Assembly: GCA_019416455.1 (NCBI GenBank)
Contig: DXXG01000007.1
Span: forward strand, 434,001 to 498,000
Direction: 5' to 3'
Length of the DNA: 64,000 nucleotides
Origin: Clostridiales bacterium
Lineage (GTDB): Bacteria; Bacillota; Clostridia; Oscillospirales; Acutalibacteraceae
Positions 1-8,029 of the stretch are shown here, piece after piece (the first letter of the stretch is position 1; every line of letters begins with the position of its first letter). The notes under the pieces are model-generated. The model was not told where the DNA came from. It did no database searches and was given only the letters and a program-made list of their open reading frames with translations. Made by a program: the position numbers and the translations under genes.

Positions 1-71
1 TGGTGGTCTCCGTTTTCTATCTGGTAGTCCACCGAAAGACCTACCATTACATGGACGTGAAAGCCAGCTGA
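1..71 (+). CDS. C-terminal end of a probable membrane protein (partial)
   Basis: An open frame enters from the left edge (codons from base 3) and stops with TGA at 69-71. The roughly 22 visible residues are a hydrophobic stretch (VVSVFYLVV) followed by a basic, tyrosine-rich tail, as at the end of a transmembrane protein. A terminator hairpin lies about 20 bases downstream, which supports a real gene end. The family cannot be told from this fragment. Confidence 0.45.
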   Translation, partial: VVSVFYLVVHRKTYHYMDVKAS

Positions 72-92
72 TTCTGGCCCTGTCCCCCTCAT

Positions 93-128
93 CCGCCCCG
101 TGGCTCTCGCTGCGCGGGCGGTTTTCTT
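93..128 (+). terminator. Intrinsic terminator
   Basis: A GC-rich stem (CCGCCC at 93 pairing with GGGCGG ending at 121) is followed by a T-rich run. It closes the partial gene on the left. Confidence 0.6.
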
Positions 129-204
129 TATGCCCTGTCCACTCCTGTCAAGCCGGATCCATGCAGGGAAATGTTAATTTATCGTAAAAGCTCGCCCATC
201 ACCG

Positions 205-233
205 TTGAAAATTCCCAGCGCAGCCAGTATACT
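205..233 (+). promoter_or_regulatory. Sigma-A type promoter
   Basis: TTGAAA at 205-210 and TATACT at 228-233 are separated by exactly 17 bases. This would transcribe the zinc-ribbon protein, the G1P dehydrogenase and probably the permease. Confidence 0.65.
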
Positions 234-292
234 GAAAGATAGCGCGGTAGAGAGTTATCCGCTGCTTCATTTTTGGAAAGGATGTGTCCTGC

Positions 293-685
293 TTGCTGCT
301 GCAAAAGTTTCAGCAATTCATGTACGGCCGCTACGGCGGTGATAAATTCAGCCTGTTCCTGCTGGTAATCGCCCTGATCCTCTCGCTGATCGGCGGTTTC
401 TTCTGGCCGGTGGCTCTGGTGGCGGACGCCGTTTTCATCTATGTGCTGTTCCGCATGTTCTCCCGAAACCACGCCGCCCGCCAGCGGGAATACTATGCCT
501 TTCTTCGGTTCTGGACTCCGGTGGAAAACTGGTTCAAGTTCCAGAACACCCGCTTCCGGGACCGGAAATTCTACAAATACTTCCGCTGCCCCCAGTGCAA
601 ACAGCGTCTGAGAGCCCCCCGAGGCAAGGGGAAGATCCAAGTGACCTGCCAGAAGTGCCACAACGTTTTCCAGATCAAGACCTGA
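293..685 (+). CDS. Membrane-anchored zinc-ribbon protein, function unknown
   Basis: About 130 residues. A hydrophobic segment (roughly residues 17-50, two closely spaced membrane helices) is followed by a basic, aromatic linker rich in F, Y, R and K. The C-terminus is a zinc ribbon with two CxxC knuckles (CPQC and CQKC) about 20 residues apart. I chose TTG at 293, 11 bases after GGAAAGG at 275-281; GTG at 284 is in frame but too close to that site, and ATG at 320 lacks one. The next gene starts 43 bases downstream with its own strong ribosome site, so co-transcription is likely. The double CxxC suggests a nucleic-acid or protein contact, but no function can be assigned. Confidence 0.75.
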   Translation: MLLQKFQQFMYGRYGGDKFSLFLLVIALILSLIGGFFWPVALVADAVFIYVLFRMFSRNHAARQREYYAFLRFWTPVENWFKFQNTRFRDRKFYKYFRCPQCKQRLRAPRGKGKIQVTCQKCHNVFQIKT

Positions 686-728
686 TCCGATCATAAATAC
701 CACAGACGAAAAAAGAGGAGGAGTAAGT

Positions 729-1901
729 ATGGCAAAAATTTGGGAACGGCCCATCAAAGAGCTGGCAGGGTTGGAATATCCCTGTTCCTGCGGAAGGACC
801 CACAAAGTGGACATTCAGGCCATCCGCGTAGGCAGCGGCTGCATCAAGGAGCTGCCCCAGATCCTGAAGGACTTGGGCGCCACCCGGATCTTCATGTTGG
901 CTGATAACAACACCTATGAGGCCGGCGGCCGCCAGGTGGAAGAACTGCTGAAAGAAGCAGGGCTCCCCTATCACATGCGGCTGTTTCAGACTCAAACGCC
1001 CCTGGTGCCCAACGAGTACGCTTTGGGTTCCGCATTGGCGGTGATGGACTCTGAGGACGACATGCTTCTGGCGGTGGGTTCCGGCACTCTCAACGACCTG
1101 ACCAAGTACATCAGCGCCCGCACCGGCGTTCCCTATGTGATCGCCGCCACGGCTCCCTCCATGGACGGCTACGCCTCCACCGTGTCCCCCATGATCCTGG
1201 ACGGTATCAAGACCACCCTGCCGGCAGTGTACCCAGCAGCTATCGTGGCGGACGTGGACATTATGAAAGACGCTCCCATGCCCATGCTCACTGCCGGGTT
1301 TGGGGACATCATCGGCAAATACACCGCCCTGTGCGACTGGCGGCTTTCCCGTCAGCTTTTCGGGGAATACTACTGTGAAGAGGCCGCCACTCTGGTGGAA
1401 CGGGCTCTGGAAAAATGCGCGGAGAACGCCAAGGGCCTGGCCCAGCGGGATCCTCAGGCCGCGGAAGCCGTCACCGAGGCTCTGATCCTCTCCGGCGTGG
1501 CCATGGGTCTGGTGGGCAATTCCCGTCCCGCCTCCGGCGCGGAGCATCACATGGCCCACTACTGGGAGATGGACGCTCTCCGGCGTGGCGAGGAACATCC
1601 CCTTCACGGCAACGCGGTTGGTTCCGCCGCAGTGGTCTCCGCCAGTTTGTATGAGCTGGCCGCCAAGGAACTGCCCGAGGGCTTCACTCCCCCGGACAAG
1701 GACAAGATCGTGGCCTGCCTGGAAGCCGCGGGAGCCACTGTCAGCCCCAAGGATTTGGGCATCCGCCGGGACCTGTGCCTGGAAGCGCTGCTCCATGCCA
1801 TGAAGATGCGGGACCGGTTCACCATCCTTCGGTTCATGGACGGCAAGAGGGTGCTTTCCGCCTGCGCCGTGGAACTGACCAATCGTTTTTACAATAGCTG
1901 A
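729..1901 (+). CDS. egsA: sn-Glycerol-1-phosphate dehydrogenase (AraM/EgsA family)
   Basis: 390 residues, the usual size for the family. The enzyme reduces dihydroxyacetone phosphate to sn-glycerol-1-phosphate with NAD(P)H, as in the AraM protein of Bacillus and the archaeal lipid enzyme. Visible signatures are the nucleotide-binding GSGTLND, the TAPSMDGYAS loop, GFGDIIGK and the metal-ligand region SRPASGAEHHMAHYWE, with a further His in PLHGNAVG. The N-terminus carries a CSCGRTH cluster common to this family. ATG 729 follows GAGGAGG. In Bacillus the product feeds heptaprenylglyceryl phosphate synthesis by PcrB; no pcrB is in this window, so the fate of G1P here is inferred only. Confidence 0.9.
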   Translation: MAKIWERPIKELAGLEYPCSCGRTHKVDIQAIRVGSGCIKELPQILKDLGATRIFMLADNNTYEAGGRQVEELLKEAGLPYHMRLFQTQTPLVPNEYALGSALAVMDSEDDMLLAVGSGTLNDLTKYISARTGVPYVIAATAPSMDGYASTVSPMILDGIKTTLPAVYPAAIVADVDIMKDAPMPMLTAGFGDIIGKYTALCDWRLSRQLFGEYYCEEAATLVERALEKCAENAKGLAQRDPQAAEAVTEALILSGVAMGLVGNSRPASGAEHHMAHYWEMDALRRGEEHPLHGNAVGSAAVVSASLYELAAKELPEGFTPPDKDKIVACLEAAGATVSPKDLGIRRDLCLEALLHAMKMRDRFTILRFMDGKRVLSACAVELTNRFYNS

Positions 1902-1915
1902 AAGAGGGGAAAACC

Positions 1916-3157
1916 ATGCGGCTTCGAGAACTGGGCATCCGTCTGCGGGATGAAAAGCAAGTGCTGCGCAACGGCTTTATCCTGCTGACCTTTGCCGCGG
2001 TCCTGATCCTTATCCTGATAAAATTTGATCAGGTGTGGGCAGCGGTCTGTACGGGGTTCGCTACTTTGAGCCCTGTATTTTACGGCATCATTCTGGCGTA
2101 TATCTTGAATGTGTTCGTTCATTTCTTTGAGGACATCGCCTTCAAGCCCTTCCAAAATTCCAAGTCAAAACTGTGGCACAAAATGCGGCGGCCTTTAGCG
2201 GTAACGCTGGCCTATCTGGTAGTGGCTTTGGTGATCGTGTTCATCGTCACCTTCATCATTCCCGGGCTCATCGAATCCATGAGCGTTTTGGCGGAAACCG
2301 CCCAGACAACAGTGCCTGCCTATTACAACAACGCCATGGTCTGGCTCAACCAATTCGCCGCCGAGAACGACTTGACCTTCATCCAAGATTTTTTGAAGGA
2401 CTTCAGTTGGTCCTCTCTGCTGGCCAATGTGGCTCAGATGACCACCAACTTCCTAACCTCTTTGGTAGGGGTCACCATCAACGTGGCTTCCGGAGTGTTC
2501 TCCGCGGTGATGAGTCTGATCTTCTCCATCTACATGCTCACCAGCAAAGAAAAACTTCTTCGCAGTGTAAAATCCACTCTGCTGGCTTTCCTTCCCAAGG
2601 GTATGTCTCGGAAAATCGGCCAGATCGGCACTTTGGCCAACCGGGTATTCTTCAACTTTATCCGGGGACAGCTCACCGAGTGCGTCATTCTTGGCTCTCT
2701 GTGCTATGTGGGCATGAGCATCCTCGGGCTGGACTACGCCCTGCTGATTTCCTCGGTGGTGGCCCTGGGCGCTTTGATCCCCATTCTGGGCGCGTATATC
2801 GGTGCCGTGGTGGGCGTGATCATCCTGCTGTTGGTCCATCCCATTGACGCGTTGATCTTCCTCATTTTCCTGCTGATCCTCCAGCAGGTGGAAGGCAACC
2901 TGATTTATCCCCGTGTGGTGGGCTCCTCCATTGGACTGCCTCCAGTTTGGACCCTGTTCGCCGTGGTGTTCTGGGGCGGCGTGATGGGAGTTCCGGGGAT
3001 CCTGTTCGGCACCCCTGCCACAGCAGTGCTCTACCGGCTGCTTCGCACCTCGGTACGGACCCGGCTGCGGAACAAGGAGATCGATCCCTCCGACCCGCCC
3101 TTTCCTCTCCCTGAGGAGGACCCGGAAGATCTCTCCGCCGAAAAAAACTCCAACTAA
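1916..3157 (+). CDS. AI-2E family (PerM/YtvI-type) transporter
   Basis: 413 residues with about eight hydrophobic segments in the arrangement of the UPF0118/AI-2E exporter family: two N-terminal helices, a long middle region (about residues 125-190), then a tight group of helices. The C-terminal hallmark is the conserved segment around EGNLIYPRVVGSSIGL followed by a Gly/Pro-rich helix (GVMGVPGILFGTP). The C-terminal tail is acidic and cytosolic. It starts 15 bases after the G1P dehydrogenase stop behind AGAGGGG, so both are probably in one operon. Substrates in this family range from autoinducer-2 to Na+/H+ exchange, so none is assigned. Confidence 0.85.
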   Translation: MRLRELGIRLRDEKQVLRNGFILLTFAAVLILILIKFDQVWAAVCTGFATLSPVFYGIILAYILNVFVHFFEDIAFKPFQNSKSKLWHKMRRPLAVTLAYLVVALVIVFIVTFIIPGLIESMSVLAETAQTTVPAYYNNAMVWLNQFAAENDLTFIQDFLKDFSWSSLLANVAQMTTNFLTSLVGVTINVASGVFSAVMSLIFSIYMLTSKEKLLRSVKSTLLAFLPKGMSRKIGQIGTLANRVFFNFIRGQLTECVILGSLCYVGMSILGLDYALLISSVVALGALIPILGAYIGAVVGVIILLLVHPIDALIFLIFLLILQQVEGNLIYPRVVGSSIGLPPVWTLFAVVFWGGVMGVPGILFGTPATAVLYRLLRTSVRTRLRNKEIDPSDPPFPLPEEDPEDLSAEKNSN

Positions 3158-3161
3158 AAGC

Positions 3162-3199
3162 AAAAAAGGACCGTCCCTCATGGGGATGGTCCTTTTTTA
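3162..3199. terminator. Bidirectional intrinsic terminator
   Basis: GGACC and GGTCC arms around 3168-3192 are flanked by an A-run on the left and a T-run on the right, so it can serve both the plus-strand permease and the converging ilvN. Confidence 0.8.
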
Positions 3200-3212
3200 C
3201 CCGTTGTTTGAT

Positions 3213-3683
3213 TTAGCCCCGCTCCAGGGCGATGACTCCCGTGCGGGAGATCTCACGGATACCGTAGGGCCGCAGCAGTTCGCAAAGCGTTTCACACTTC
3301 TCGTGTTCCCCGGCAAAACGGAGCGTCACTGTGGACTTGGAAACATCCGCCACCTCCGCCTTCATCAGGGCAGCGATCTCGTTGACCTTGCCCAAAGTCT
3401 GAGGGTCGCAGGCTACCTTTACCAGCATCAGTTCAGCGGTGACAGCGTCCGGTCCCAAGGACCGCACCTTGATCACCGGGATCACCTTGTTCAGCTGTTT
3501 CTCCACCTGCTCTAAGATGTGGTCGTCCCCTTCCCCCACAATGGTCATCCGGGACATGGTGGTGTCCTCTGTGGTGCCCACAGCCAAGCTGTCGATGTTG
3601 TATCCCCGCCGGGCGAACAGGCTCACCACCTTGCTCAGCACGCCGGGCTGGTTCTCCACCAGCACAGATAAGGTATATTTCAT
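3213..3683 (-). CDS. ilvN: Acetolactate synthase small (regulatory) subunit
   Basis: 156 residues. The N-terminal ACT domain has the typical start YTLSVLVENQPGVLSKV and RRGYNIDSLAVG, followed by the C-terminal ALS_ss domain. The subunit binds branched-chain amino acids (valine) and activates and feedback-regulates the catalytic subunit. It lies 28 bases downstream of ilvB on the same strand and is the last gene before a shared terminator, so it is the distal gene of the rimI-tsaD-ilv operon. Confidence 0.95.
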   Translation of the reverse strand: MKYTLSVLVENQPGVLSKVVSLFARRGYNIDSLAVGTTEDTTMSRMTIVGEGDDHILEQVEKQLNKVIPVIKVRSLGPDAVTAELMLVKVACDPQTLGKVNEIAALMKAEVADVSKSTVTLRFAGEHEKCETLCELLRPYGIREISRTGVIALERG

Positions 3684-3711
3684 GGTTCCGACTCTCCTCT
3701 CACCTTGCCCC

Positions 3712-5331
3712 TCAGACAGAAGGGGTCTCCGGGTCCACCCGGCACACCAGCACGTAGGGGGTGGGAGTTTGCAGCATCTCCGCCGCTAGGATCTCCGCCT
3801 GCCGGTTGTTCTCCACCAAGGCCGCGGGGATCCCGTAGGCCCGACACAGCGCCACAAAGTCCGGGTTTCCATCCATGTGGGTGGCAATGTGCCGACGGCT
3901 GTAATGGCTGTTCTGGAACTCCCGCACCATGCCCAGCCTCCGGTTATCGAACACCACGATCTTCAACGGCGCGTGGGAAGCCACCACCGTGGCCAGCTCA
4001 CACAGGCTCATCTGGAAAGCTCCGTCCCCGCACACCGCCAGCACCTGCCGCCGGGGTTTAGCCAGTTTGGCACCCAAGGCGGCGGGCAGAGCGTAGCCCA
4101 TGGTTCCCAGGCCGCCGCTGGTGAGGAACCGCCCTTCCTTCTGGGTAAAGTTGATGGCCGCCCAGATTTGCCCCTGGCCCGGATCCGCGGTGAGGATGGC
4201 GTCCTCCTCCATCATGGCGGACAGAGCCCGGATGAAAGACCGGGGCTCCACGTAATCCTCCCGGTCCTGGCCACGGGGGACAAACTCCCGCTTGTAGCGG
4301 AGCACACGCTCCACCCATTCCTTACAGTCGACGGGCTCCACCCGTTCCGCCAGGGCGGCCAACACGGTTTTAATGTCTCCCACGATGGGCACATCCACCC
4401 GCATGTTCTTGCCGATCTCCGCCGGGTCGATATCGATATGGATGATCTTGGCCTGCTGAGCCACCTGGTTGGGCAAAGCAATAGCCCGGTCTCCCACTCG
4501 CGCGCCGCACAGCAGGATCAAGTCCGCCTCGCCGATAGCCCGGTTGGCATAGCTGCGGCCATAGCGGCCGATCATGCCCAGGTACACCGGGCTGTCCATG
4601 GGCATCACCCCGATGCCCATCATGGTGGACACGATGGGGATGCCGCTTTTCTGGGCAAAGGCGGTCATCTCCTCCCGAGCGCCCGCCAGCACCACGCCGC
4701 CCCCGCAACAGATCACAGGCTGCTTAGCCTGGGAGATGGCTTCCAGCGCCCGCTTGATCTGCATGGGATGACCCCCGGTTTTAGGCTTGTACCCGGGAAT
4801 GTCCGCCCGTTCCGGGTAATGAAAGGACTTTGTCAGAGCTTCCTGCACGTCCTCGGGTACGTCGATGAGCACAGGTCCCGGACGGCCTGTGGAAGCGATG
4901 TGAAATGCCTCTTTGAACACCCGTGGCAAGTCCTCCACCGACTTCACCAGGTAGCTGTGTTTGGTGAAGGACTCGCAGGCACCGGTAACGTCCGCTTCCT
5001 GGAACACATCCCGGCCCAGCTGTTCCAGATTCACCTGGCCGGTAATGGCCACCATAGGGATGGAATCCATGTAAGCCGTAGCAATGCCGGTGATGAGATT
5101 GGTAGCGCCGGGGCCGGAAGTAGCCACACAGACCCCAGGCTTTCCGGAAGCCCGGGCATAACCACTGGCCATGTGGGCAGCATTCTGTTCCGAGCGAACC
5201 AGCACATGGCGGATGGGGGAATCGTACAAAGCGTCGTAAAAGGGGCAGATGGCCGCCCCCGGATAGCCGAACAGGATCTCCACCCCTTCCGCTTCCAGGC
5301 ACTTTACCATGATCTCTCCACCGCTTATCAT
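3712..5331 (-). CDS. ilvB: Acetolactate synthase large (catalytic) subunit
   Basis: 539 residues, slightly shorter than the usual 550-590. A TPP enzyme that joins two pyruvates to acetolactate (valine/leucine) or pyruvate and 2-oxobutyrate (isoleucine). It has the three-domain order: N-terminal PYR domain with catalytic Glu48 in RSEQNAAHMASG, a central FAD-type domain, and a C-terminal PP domain with the TPP/Mg motif beginning GDGAFQMSL. ATG 5331 follows AAGGGAG. There is no leader, T-box or attenuator directly upstream, because the preceding lipoprotein gene ends 12 bases away. Expression therefore depends on the upstream rimI promoter or readthrough. Confidence 0.95.
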   Translation of the reverse strand: MISGGEIMVKCLEAEGVEILFGYPGAAICPFYDALYDSPIRHVLVRSEQNAAHMASGYARASGKPGVCVATSGPGATNLITGIATAYMDSIPMVAITGQVNLEQLGRDVFQEADVTGACESFTKHSYLVKSVEDLPRVFKEAFHIASTGRPGPVLIDVPEDVQEALTKSFHYPERADIPGYKPKTGGHPMQIKRALEAISQAKQPVICCGGGVVLAGAREEMTAFAQKSGIPIVSTMMGIGVMPMDSPVYLGMIGRYGRSYANRAIGEADLILLCGARVGDRAIALPNQVAQQAKIIHIDIDPAEIGKNMRVDVPIVGDIKTVLAALAERVEPVDCKEWVERVLRYKREFVPRGQDREDYVEPRSFIRALSAMMEEDAILTADPGQGQIWAAINFTQKEGRFLTSGGLGTMGYALPAALGAKLAKPRRQVLAVCGDGAFQMSLCELATVVASHAPLKIVVFDNRRLGMVREFQNSHYSRRHIATHMDGNPDFVALCRAYGIPAALVENNRQAEILAAEMLQTPTPYVLVCRVDPETPSV

Positions 5332-5343
5332 GCTACCACTCCC

Positions 5344-5871
5344 TTACTTCTGAGACGGCAGGAACACCGCTCCGTCAAAAATGAGTCCCAGCTGACCGCC
5401 GGAATAAGCATAGCCCTCTCCTTCCGGGGAAAGAGTCATGTCTCCCGCGTCGCTGCCCATGACTCCCTGAGCGGTACTCTCCACCGGGGTCAAAGCATAG
5501 CCGCCGTCCTGCTGGACGTAGGTACCGGTGATGGTAGCGGTCCCGTCATAAAAGGTGGCAAACAGTTCAAAGGTGCCGTCGGAGTACAGGGTGAATGTGG
5601 GCTCATACCCAGCCTCCGCTCCGGAATCCTGCTGGGTAAGCACCACGGTCTCCTCTTGAGCGTCCTCTGTCTCTTGGGTATCCTGGCTCTGGGAGGGCGC
5701 CTCCGCCGTCCGGGGTTCCGGTCTCAGCACAGGCTGAGAGCTCTCCTCCTGGACCGCGCTGGATGTGGCTTGGTTCTCCTGGGAAGACAGAGCGTTCTCC
5801 TGTCCGCCGCAGGCGGTCAAGATCCCGCACAACAGCAATGCGGACACAGCCGCTAAGATCTTCTGGGTCAT
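5344..5871 (-). CDS. Putative lipoprotein, function unknown
   Basis: 175 residues. A lipoprotein signal peptide ends in the lipobox LTAC with Cys21. A Ser/Gln/Glu-rich linker follows (about residues 22-75), then a beta-rich C-terminal domain (about 80-175) with repeated short strands and Gly turns, resembling small calycin-like or META-like folds. I chose ATG 5871 rather than the longer frame because AGGAGG lies 8 bases upstream and the signal peptide then begins properly. It sits between tsaD and ilvB in the same operon, with no evident link to either. Confidence 0.8.
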   Translation of the reverse strand: MTQKILAAVSALLLCGILTACGGQENALSSQENQATSSAVQEESSQPVLRPEPRTAEAPSQSQDTQETEDAQEETVVLTQQDSGAEAGYEPTFTLYSDGTFELFATFYDGTATITGTYVQQDGGYALTPVESTAQGVMGSDAGDMTLSPEGEGYAYSGGQLGLIFDGAVFLPSQK

Positions 5872-5887
5872 GAAAAGAATCCTCCTA

Positions 5888-6892
5888 TTACTCAATAGAA
5901 CGCTGGGCGCAGGCGTTCAGGTCCATGCCGGCGGTATTCCCCGCCAAAAACTCGTAATAGCCCTGAGAGGCGATCATGGCGGCGTTGTCCCCGCACAGGG
6001 AACGGTCCGGCAGATACAGGGAAAGCCCCCGTTCTTCCGCCATCCGCTCCAGCTCCCGGCGCAGCAGCCGGTTGGCGGAAACGCCTCCCGCCGCGGCCAA
6101 AGTCTTGGCGCCGGTCATCTCCGCCGCCTTGAAAAAGTTCTCCGTCAGACAGGTGACCACCGCTTTCCGGTAAGAGGCGCACAGGTCCGGCACGTTGACC
6201 TCTTCCCCCTTCTGGCGGGCATTGTTCAACAGGTTCAGCACAGCGGTCTTTAACCCGGAAAAGCTAAAGTCCAAGGGCGCGCCTTCCACCCGGGGATGGG
6301 GCAGCTGATAGGCGCTGTCGTTCCCCTCTTCCGCGATCCGGTCCATCTCCACTCCGCCGGGATAGGGGATACCCATGGCTCGGGCAGCCTTGTCGAAGGC
6401 TTCTCCGGCGGCGTCGTCCCGGGTGCGGCCCAAGATCTTCAACTGGGTGTAATCCTCCACCTGAACGATGTGGGAATGTCCTCCCGAAACCACCAAACAC
6501 AGGAAAGCCGGTTTCAGGTCGGGATTACTCAAATAATTGGAAGCGATATGCCCCCGCAAATGATGTACAGGGATCAGGGGCAGGCCGGTGGACAAGGCCA
6601 GACCCTTGGCGAAGTTCACGCCCACCAGCAGGGCTCCGATAAGCCCCGGGGCATAGGTGACAGCAATACCGTCGATCTGGGACAGGGTCTTTCCCCCCTG
6701 CTCCAGAGCTTCCTTTACCACGCCCACGATAGCCTCGCTGTGGCGGCGGGAAGCGATCTCCGGCACCACGCCGCCGTAGATCTTGTGCTCCTCCACCTGG
6801 GATGCCACCACGGAGGAAAGGATCTTCCTGCCGTCCTCCACCAAAGAGGCGGCGGTCTCGTCACAGGAGCTCTCAATGCCCAGTAAGATCAT
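5888..6892 (-). CDS. tsaD: tRNA N6-adenosine threonylcarbamoyltransferase
   Basis: 334 residues, full length. It transfers threonylcarbamoyl from TC-AMP to A37 of ANN-decoding tRNAs, working with TsaB and TsaE. Visible signatures are the N-terminal MILLGIESSCDETA, the iron-binding HHLRGH at residues 110-115, VSGGHS, the middle GEAFDK and the C-terminal ALCGDNAAM-type segment. Its start overlaps the rimI stop by 4 bases (ATGA), so translation is coupled. tsaB usually lies next to rimI and tsaD but is not in this cluster. Confidence 0.95.
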   Translation of the reverse strand: MILLGIESSCDETAASLVEDGRKILSSVVASQVEEHKIYGGVVPEIASRRHSEAIVGVVKEALEQGGKTLSQIDGIAVTYAPGLIGALLVGVNFAKGLALSTGLPLIPVHHLRGHIASNYLSNPDLKPAFLCLVVSGGHSHIVQVEDYTQLKILGRTRDDAAGEAFDKAARAMGIPYPGGVEMDRIAEEGNDSAYQLPHPRVEGAPLDFSFSGLKTAVLNLLNNARQKGEEVNVPDLCASYRKAVVTCLTENFFKAAEMTGAKTLAAAGGVSANRLLRRELERMAEERGLSLYLPDRSLCGDNAAMIASQGYYEFLAGNTAGMDLNACAQRSIE

Positions 6893-7341
6893 GACTTGTC
6901 CTCCTTTTCAAAGCGCCGGGTAAGGATCAGGGCGTCCTCGGTGGGGTCGGTGTAGAAGTTCCGCCGCCGTCCCTCCTCCAAGAAGCCCAGACGGGTGTAC
7001 AGGCTTACCGCCGCACGGTTGGAGGGACGCACCTCCAGAGAGATGAATTCCGCGTCACGGCGCTGGGCCTCTCGGATCAGCTCCTCTACGATGGCGGTTC
7101 CCACTCCCTTTTTCCGATGGTGTCCGAACACGGCGATGTTATCCACATAACACTCGTGGTGGGAGCAGTGCATTCCGCCGTAACCCAGGATCTTTTCCTC
7201 ATCCACTGCCGTTATGAAATAGGCATAGGGGTTCTGGGTCTCATCCTCCAGAGATTTCTGGCTCCAAGGACGGGGAAAGCAGAGCTTCTCCAGCTCCGCC
7301 AGGATCTCGCAGTGCTCCTTTTCCATTCTGATCAATTCCAT
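6889..7341 (-). CDS. rimI: Ribosomal protein S18-alanine N-acetyltransferase (GNAT)
   Basis: 150 residues with the GNAT fold. The acetyl-CoA binding motif A is visible as VFGHHRKKGVGTAIVEELI, and the RimI-like C-terminal part reads EVRPSNRAAVSLYTRLGF. RimI acetylates the N-terminal alanine of ribosomal protein S18. Identification rests on these motifs plus the tight coupling to tsaD, a classic neighbour. It is the first gene after a strong promoter at 7391-7419. Confidence 0.88.
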   Translation of the reverse strand: MELIRMEKEHCEILAELEKLCFPRPWSQKSLEDETQNPYAYFITAVDEEKILGYGGMHCSHHECYVDNIAVFGHHRKKGVGTAIVEELIREAQRRDAEFISLEVRPSNRAAVSLYTRLGFLEEGRRRNFYTDPTEDALILTRRFEKEDKS

Positions 7342-7390
7342 AGGTTCTTACTCGTTTCCTTTCCTTGCTTCACAGCAATACACAACAAGT

Positions 7391-7419
7391 ATTATAAACT
7401 CCGGGACCGCAAAACTCAA
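7391..7419 (-). promoter_or_regulatory. Sigma-A promoter for rimI-tsaD-lipoprotein-ilvBN
   Basis: On the minus strand TTGAGT (7414-7419) and TATAAT (7391-7396) are spaced by 17 bases, about 50 bases upstream of the rimI start. Confidence 0.75.
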
Positions 7420-7448
7420 GGGTCGGGCCGATTTTCCCCCTTCCCTAC

Positions 7449-7503
7449 AAAAAAGCGCTAAGGCTTTCTCCCCGATTTGGGGTACTGCCTTAACGCTTTT
7501 CTC
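7449..7503 (-). terminator. Intrinsic terminator after the phosphatase gene
   Basis: Long arms (AAAGCGTTAAGGC against GCCTTAGCGCTTT on the minus strand) enclose a second CCCC/GGGG hairpin and end in a T-run. It separates the phosphatase transcript from the rimI promoter and could act in both directions. Confidence 0.8.
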
Positions 7504-7514
7504 GTAAAAGTATC

Positions 7515-7973
7515 TCACGGCCGAGGCGGATCGTCGAACACCAGAAGTCTTGTCACGTAATCGTTGTAGAAGATCTCCAACTGGTTTCTCAGTTTGTCCC
7601 GTACCTCCCGGTACACATCCAAGTCCTGACCAAAGGGATCGGCGATGTACTTGGGTATGTAGATCTTGGTCTGGGGCACACCGGCCTGAGCCAAAATGTA
7701 TCCGTGGGTCTTTGACATGGGGAAATACAAATCCCACACCGGAAGCTCCTCTCCGGAGATTCGCCGGGCGGTGTGCTCCGAAATGTCCACGCCGATCTCC
7801 CGACAGGCCAACACCGCGTTTTCCGAAACAGGGTCCCCCTCCACCGCGGAGAGGCCAGCGCTCTGACAGAGCACCTTGTCCTCCATGTCACGTTCCTGCA
7901 TCATCTTGCGGAAAATCCCCTCCGCCATGGGGCTGCGGCAGGTGTTTCCTGTGCAGACGAATAGAATCTTCAA
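7515..7973 (-). CDS. Low-molecular-weight protein tyrosine/arginine phosphatase
   Basis: 152 residues. The phosphatase P-loop CTGNTCRSP lies at residues 7-15 (nucleophile Cys7, Arg13), and an Asp-Pro general-acid motif appears in YIADPFGQ. A Thr in the P-loop (CxGNTCR) is the variant found in protein-arginine phosphatases such as YwlE, so pArg is the more likely substrate; tyrosine phosphatase remains possible. It is the last gene of the run from the HD nucleotidase to rlmA and is followed by a terminator. Confidence 0.88.
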   Translation of the reverse strand: MKILFVCTGNTCRSPMAEGIFRKMMQERDMEDKVLCQSAGLSAVEGDPVSENAVLACREIGVDISEHTARRISGEELPVWDLYFPMSKTHGYILAQAGVPQTKIYIPKYIADPFGQDLDVYREVRDKLRNQLEIFYNDYVTRLLVFDDPPRP

Positions 7974-8029
7974 AATGGTCCTCCCTTTCTATACTGCCAT
8001 CCGGGCTTTCCGCCCGGCATTACTGTTCT

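Noticed and set aside
3877..5856. A 659-codon plus-strand open frame opposite ilvB
   Set aside because: Antisense to a certain enzyme gene, and His/Gly-rich.
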